From JANLYC01 sp963750495 (GTDB taxonomy: Bacteria > Actinomycetota > Actinomycetes > Propionibacteriales > Nocardioidaceae), in assembly GCA_963750495.1 (NCBI GenBank), contig CAVVQV010000004.1, positions 186,001-250,000 of the forward strand: 64,000 nucleotides of DNA. The letters are read 5' to 3'. Below the pieces are notes generated by a model. The model was not told the DNA's origin, did not search any database, and worked only from the letters and a program-made list of their open reading frames with translations. How positions within the stretch are numbered: position 1 is the stretch's first letter; each line of letters opens with the position of its first letter. Shown here piece by piece: positions 60,276 through 64,000 of this stretch. The position numbers and the translations under genes are program-made.

Positions 60276-61628
60276 GTGCGAGTGCGTCCCGCGAGCCTTT
60301 TCGCCACTGTGCTGGTCGCGCTGATCGCGGTCCTGACGCTGGGTGCGATGGGGGCGCCGGCAGACGCGGCCAAGCCGGCGAAGTGCCCGGTCGCCACGTT
60401 CGACAAGGTCGACGACGTCATCCAGATCGTCGGACAGCTCAACGACTTCCGGACGAACCCCTGTACGCGGGTAGCGGGCGTCAAGATCACCGTGACCGAC
60501 ACGGACTCCGGCGACGTCCTCGGAGAGGCCACCTCCGGTGACGACGGCACGTTTGTCATCCCGCTGCCGGGCAGCTCCATCGACAACCTCGGGAAGACGA
60601 TCACCGTCACGATCGACGAGGGCACACTGCCGGAGGGCTCAGTCCTCACCAACCCCAAGCAGGTGGAGAACACCAGGCAGATCAACCTCGAGGGCAACCT
60701 CGCGTTCATCTTCCCGATCGGCCCTGACCTCAACCCGCCGACGCCGTGGTACGAGCAAGGACTGCAGCTCATGGTCGGCGGCCTGGTCTTCAGCTCGATC
60801 CTGGCGCTGGCGGCTCTCGGTCTCTCGATGATCTTCGGCACGACCGGTCTCACCAACTTCGCCCATGGCGAGCTCGTCACGTTCGGCGCCATCGTCGCGT
60901 ACGGGTTCGACACCGGCTGGGGGCTGCCGGTGATCGTTGCCGGAGCCTTGGCCACGGTCGTGTCGGGTGCGTTCGGTTTCACTCAGGACGCCGTGTTGTG
61001 GCGTCCGCTGCGACGGCGCGGCACCGGGCTGGTCGCCATGATGATCGTCAGCATCGGACTCTCGATCTTCCTCCGTAACCTGTATCAGTACCTCGCCGGG
61101 GCCGAGACCCACTTGTACAGCCAGTACGCGACCGTCACTCCCTGGACCATCGGAGTGATCAGCCTGACGCCCAAGGACCTCATCGTCACGATCGTGTGCT
61201 TGATCGTCCTGTTGCTCGTGACTTCGGCGTTGCAGTACACGCGGACGGGCAAGGCGACCCGGGCCGTTTCCGACAACCCGGCGCTCGCGTCGTCGTCGGG
61301 GATCAACGTCGACCGGGTCATCTCGGTCGTCTGGACCGGCGGCGCGGCGTTGGCCGGGCTGGCCGGCTTCCTGCTCGGCATGACCCAGGGCTTCGACTAC
61401 CAGGTGGGCTTCAAGATCCTGCTGCTCATCTTCGCCGCCGTCGTGCTCGGCGGCCTCGGGACGATCTGGGGAGCCATCGTCGGTGCCTACGTCATAGGAA
61501 TCTTGATCGAGGTGTCGACGCTGGTCATACCCTCCGAACTCAAGTTCGTGGGCGCGCTAGGCGTCCTGATCGTGGTCCTGCTCATCCGTCCCCAAGGGCT
61601 GCTCGGCCGCGCCGAGCGCGTCGGCTGA
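60276..61628 (+). CDS. livH: Branched-chain amino acid ABC permease LivH with an N-terminal secreted domain
   Basis: A GTG at 60276 after AGGAGTGACCC gives 450 residues, about 150 more than a normal LivH. Residues 1-32 look like a signal peptide (GAPADAA cut site), then 33-158 form an extracytoplasmic beta-rich domain (GVKITVTDTDSGDVLGEATSGDDGTFVIPLPG, a carboxypeptidase-regulatory or SpaA-like repeat with C37 and C63). From about 163 the normal LivH follows (GLSMIFGTTGLTNFAHGELVTFGAIVAYGF, FGFTQDAVLWRPLRRRGTGLVAMMIVSIGLSIFLRNLYQ). It forms the pore with LivM. The fused domain may help dock the binding protein. Confidence 0.88.
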   Translation: MRVRPASLFATVLVALIAVLTLGAMGAPADAAKPAKCPVATFDKVDDVIQIVGQLNDFRTNPCTRVAGVKITVTDTDSGDVLGEATSGDDGTFVIPLPGSSIDNLGKTITVTIDEGTLPEGSVLTNPKQVENTRQINLEGNLAFIFPIGPDLNPPTPWYEQGLQLMVGGLVFSSILALAALGLSMIFGTTGLTNFAHGELVTFGAIVAYGFDTGWGLPVIVAGALATVVSGAFGFTQDAVLWRPLRRRGTGLVAMMIVSIGLSIFLRNLYQYLAGAETHLYSQYATVTPWTIGVISLTPKDLIVTIVCLIVLLLVTSALQYTRTGKATRAVSDNPALASSSGINVDRVISVVWTGGAALAGLAGFLLGMTQGFDYQVGFKILLLIFAAVVLGGLGTIWGAIVGAYVIGILIEVSTLVIPSELKFVGALGVLIVVLLIRPQGLLGRAERVG

Positions 61629-61642
61629 GGCGAGGAGAAGCC

Positions 61643-62638
61643 ATGAACTGGTCTGACATGATCACCGGCGCCTTCCAGCAAGGGCTCGGGCCCCCCGCGA
61701 TCGTCTTCTGCCTGGCGGCGATCGGCCTCAACGTGCACTTCGGTTACACCGGACTGCTGAACTTCGGCCAGGCCGGCTTCATGGCGGTGGCGGCCTATGC
61801 GCTCGCTTCCCTGGTGGCCACCTGGGGGCTGTCCTTCTGGCTGGGCATCGTGGTCGGCCTGGCGTGTACCGTGGTGCTGGCCCTGCTGCTCGGCGTCCCG
61901 ACCCTGCGACTGCGTGCCGACTATCTGGCCATCGTCACGATCGCCGCCGCGGAGATCATCCGTCAGACGCTCGGCTCGGTGAGTCTCAAGGATCAGTTCG
62001 GCGGCCAGGACGGCTTGCAGTCGTTCGTCGGTCCGTTCCGGGACCTCAACCCGTACTCTTCCTCCGTCGACCTCGGGATCGCCACCTGGCGTCCGTACGA
62101 CTTCTGGGTTCTCACGGTCGGCTGGATCCTGGTTGCCGCTTGCTGCTTGGTCGTCTTCCTGCTCATGCGGAGCCCGTGGGGCCGGGTGCTGAAGGCGATC
62201 CGCGAGGACGAGGATGCGGTCCGCAGCCTCGGCAAGAACGTCTACTGGTACAAGATGCAGTCGCTGATCATCGGCGGCATCTTCGGTGCCTTCGCCGGCT
62301 TCATGTCCGCGCTCCAGACGGCGGCTATCAACCCCTCCCAGTTCGCCACCGACACGACGTTCTTCGCGTACACCGTGCTGCTCGTGGGCGGCGCGGCGCG
62401 GGTCCTCGGACCGGTCGTCGGCGCCATCATCTTCTGGTTCCTGATCAACTTCCTCGACCTCTTTTTCTCCGATGCAACCGGCGGAAGCGACCCGCTCATC
62501 CCGGCGTCGATCATGAACTCCGAGCAGGCGAGCCTGATGCGCTTCATCTTCATGGGACTGGCCCTCATGCTGTTGATGATCTTCCGGCCACAAGGGATCT
62601 TCGGCGACCGAAGGGAGTTGGCCATCGATGGCCGCTGA
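61643..62638 (+). CDS. livM: Branched-chain amino acid ABC permease LivM
   Basis: The ATG at 61643, 14 bp after livH and behind GAGGAGAAG, gives 331 residues with about nine membrane segments. IVFCLAAIGLNVHFGYTGLLNFGQAGFMAVAAYALA and LRADYLAIVTIAAAEIIRQ are typical, and the loop GRVLKAIREDEDAVRSLGKNVYWYKM couples to the ATPases. Unlike the LivH above it has no extra domain. Its last 11 bp overlap livG. Confidence 0.94.
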   Translation: MNWSDMITGAFQQGLGPPAIVFCLAAIGLNVHFGYTGLLNFGQAGFMAVAAYALASLVATWGLSFWLGIVVGLACTVVLALLLGVPTLRLRADYLAIVTIAAAEIIRQTLGSVSLKDQFGGQDGLQSFVGPFRDLNPYSSSVDLGIATWRPYDFWVLTVGWILVAACCLVVFLLMRSPWGRVLKAIREDEDAVRSLGKNVYWYKMQSLIIGGIFGAFAGFMSALQTAAINPSQFATDTTFFAYTVLLVGGAARVLGPVVGAIIFWFLINFLDLFFSDATGGSDPLIPASIMNSEQASLMRFIFMGLALMLLMIFRPQGIFGDRRELAIDGR

Positions 62639-63635
62639 CGACGAGGGCGCCGTGACCGAGTCCGGCGACATGGGCGACACAGGCACCACGACCGTGCGCG
62701 ACCCTTCGCGGGAGGATGCCTCGGTCGAGGCCGCCAGACGAGCGCTGGCTGACGTCGAGCACGAGCCGGGCGCCAAGAAGCCGGACCCGATCGTGGTGGC
62801 CGACGGCATCGTCCGACGTTTCGGCGGCCTGACCGCCGTCAATGTCGAGCATGTGGAGATCCAGCGCGGTGTCATCACCGCACTGATCGGGCCGAACGGC
62901 GCCGGAAAGACGACGTTCTTCAACCTGCTCACCGGTTTCGACAGGCCCGACGAAGGCGACTGGTCGTTCGAAGGCCGCAGCCTCAAGGGCGTGTCGGCCT
63001 ACCAGGTGGCCCGTCGAGGGATGGTCCGGACCTTCCAGCTCACCAAGGTGTTGTCGCGGCTGACCGTGATCGAGAACATGCGCCTAGCGGCGACGCGCCA
63101 GTCCGGCGAGAGCGTGCTGAAGGCGATGATCCGCCCATTCTGGTTGGGTCAGGAGAAAGCCAACACCGCGCGCGCGGACTCTTTGCTCGCACGCTTCAAG
63201 CTCGACACGAAGCGCCAGGACTTCGCCGGATCACTCTCCGGCGGCCAACGCAAGCTGCTGGAGATGGCAAGGTCGCTGATGGTCGAGCCGACGCTGGTGA
63301 TGCTCGACGAGCCGATGGCCGGTGTCAACCCGGCGCTCAAGCAGTCCCTGCTCGGCCACGTGAAGTCACTGCGCGAGGACGGCATGACGGTGCTCTTCGT
63401 CGAGCACGACATGGACATGGTGCGCGACATCTCCGACTGGGTGATCGTGATGGCCCAGGGACAGATCATCTCCGAGGGCCCGCCCGACAGCGTGATGGCC
63501 GACCGCCGGGTGATCGACGCGTATCTCGGAGCGCACCACGACACGGAGCTGACCTTCGAGGTCGAGGAGCAGATCCTCGCCGAAGCGGACCAGGAGCTCG
63601 GCGTCGCCGACACGAAGGACGACGACGATGTCTGA
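62628..63635 (+). CDS. livG: Branched-chain amino acid ABC ATPase LivG
   Basis: This 335-residue ATPase has Walker A GPNGAGKTT, signature LSGGQRKLLEMARSLMV, Walker B LVMLDEPMAGV and switch FVEHDMD. The family is usually about 255 residues long. Here about 50 acidic, flexible residues precede the fold and a 40-residue acidic tail ends DTKDDDDV. It overlaps livM by 11 bp and livF by 8 bp. Confidence 0.94.
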   Translation: MAADDEGAVTESGDMGDTGTTTVRDPSREDASVEAARRALADVEHEPGAKKPDPIVVADGIVRRFGGLTAVNVEHVEIQRGVITALIGPNGAGKTTFFNLLTGFDRPDEGDWSFEGRSLKGVSAYQVARRGMVRTFQLTKVLSRLTVIENMRLAATRQSGESVLKAMIRPFWLGQEKANTARADSLLARFKLDTKRQDFAGSLSGGQRKLLEMARSLMVEPTLVMLDEPMAGVNPALKQSLLGHVKSLREDGMTVLFVEHDMDMVRDISDWVIVMAQGQIISEGPPDSVMADRRVIDAYLGAHHDTELTFEVEEQILAEADQELGVADTKDDDDV

Positions 63636-64000
63636 CAAGACCGACTCCGAAGCCCGCGAGACGCATCTGGACGTGGCAGAGGGAGCCATTCTGCGCGCCG
63701 ATGACCTCATCGCCGGTTACCTGCCCGGCGTCAACATCCTCAACGGTGCCGACCTGTACTGCCAAGAGGGCGAGCTGGTCGGCATCATCGGCCCCAACGG
63801 TGCCGGCAAGTCGACACTGCTCAAAGCACTGTTCGGCCTCGTCAAGATCAGAACGGGAAAGGTCACGCTCAAGGGCCAGGACATCACCAACCAGCGCGCC
63901 GACGTCCTGGTGAGCTCCGGCATCGGGTTCGTGCCGCAGTCCAACAACGTGTTCCCGTCCCTCACGATCGAGGAGAACCTCGAGATGGGGACCTACCAGA
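63628..64000 (+). CDS. livF: Branched-chain amino acid ABC ATPase LivF, partial
   Basis: The ATG at 63628 overlaps the livG stop by 8 bp and the gene runs off the right edge after 124 codons. LRADDLIAGYLPGVNILNGADLYCQEGELVGIIGPNGAGKSTLLKALFGLVKIRTGKVTL contains the Walker A, and SSGIGFVPQSNNVFPSLTIEENLEMG is the Q loop typical of LivF. An N-terminal extension of about 20 residues again exceeds the family. The binding-protein gene (livJ/K) is not in the window and may follow. Confidence 0.93.
   Translation, partial: MSDKTDSEARETHLDVAEGAILRADDLIAGYLPGVNILNGADLYCQEGELVGIIGPNGAGKSTLLKALFGLVKIRTGKVTLKGQDITNQRADVLVSSGIGFVPQSNNVFPSLTIEENLEMGTYQ

Overview
The window reads as a chromosomal segment of a high-GC Gram-positive actinobacterium. 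The bases are strongly GC-rich, GTG starts are common and gene ends overlap densely. The gene set is typical of Actinobacteria: topoisomerase IV genes near the principal sigma factor, an LprG-like lipoprotein next to a P55-like exporter, a coenzyme F420-type oxidoreductase, DUF4192 and DUF7455 proteins, and a SigB/HrdD-type sigma factor behind a SigR/SigH-like promoter. The mixture fits the Nocardioidaceae best, but that is an inference from gene content, not a measured placement. I saw no rRNA, tRNA, CRISPR array, transposase or phage gene.

Layout. 1-5.6 kb: a Pat-like GNAT/CoA-ligase fusion (cut by the left edge) divergent from an acyl-CoA synthetase, a DinB-family thiol transferase-like protein and a GGDEF-EAL protein. 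5.9-11.4 kb: parC, the LprG/P55-like pair and a YjbR protein. 12-19.8 kb: a six-gene sugar operon (binding lipoprotein, two permeases, GH36 alpha-galactosidase, GH32/68-like enzyme, ATPase) ending at a strong hairpin, probably for raffinose-family oligosaccharides. 20-33 kb: parE, DUF7455, a MEDS/ATPase regulator, small VOC and Nudix proteins, an FAD oxidoreductase, sigA, a MocR regulator with its divergent flavoprotein, an HhH-GPD protein and a universal stress protein. 33-44.8 kb: a GCS2-type ligase, DUF4192, DNA polymerase IV, pxpABC (5-oxoprolinase), oligopeptidase B, a sigB-like gene, coaE and a GlxA-type regulator with palindromic operators. 44.8-59 kb: an SGNH lipoprotein, rpsA, an APH-fold kinase, a membrane-anchored sigma-like protein, an F420-type enzyme, a sirtuin, a methyltransferase, a flippase, polA, a thioesterase and a GNAT. 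59-64 kb: DUF554 and the start of a branched-chain amino acid ABC operon (livHMGF), cut by the right edge.

How the parts connect. DNA topology and transcription genes (parC, parE, sigA, sigB) are spread through a conserved core into which nutrient genes are set. Protein acylation is represented by the Pat-like acetyltransferase, its neighbouring synthetase with a classic target lysine, and a sirtuin. Glutamate and peptide recycling is represented by PxpABC, oligopeptidase B and the GCS2 ligase.

Most worth a second look: (i) a dispersed hairpin element at 3355-3398 and 53192-53277 whose 20-bp arms carry an inverted GTGAAC core; (ii) a fusion of a sigma-like domain, a membrane segment and a PASTA-like domain at 49794-51227; (iii) a LivH permease with a secreted beta-sandwich domain fused to its front; (iv) a GGAAT-N18-GTT promoter before sigB; (v) three TGCCA palindromes before the GlxA-type gene; (vi) DNA polymerase IV with a Tudor-like tail and an 83-bp antisense overlap with pxpC.
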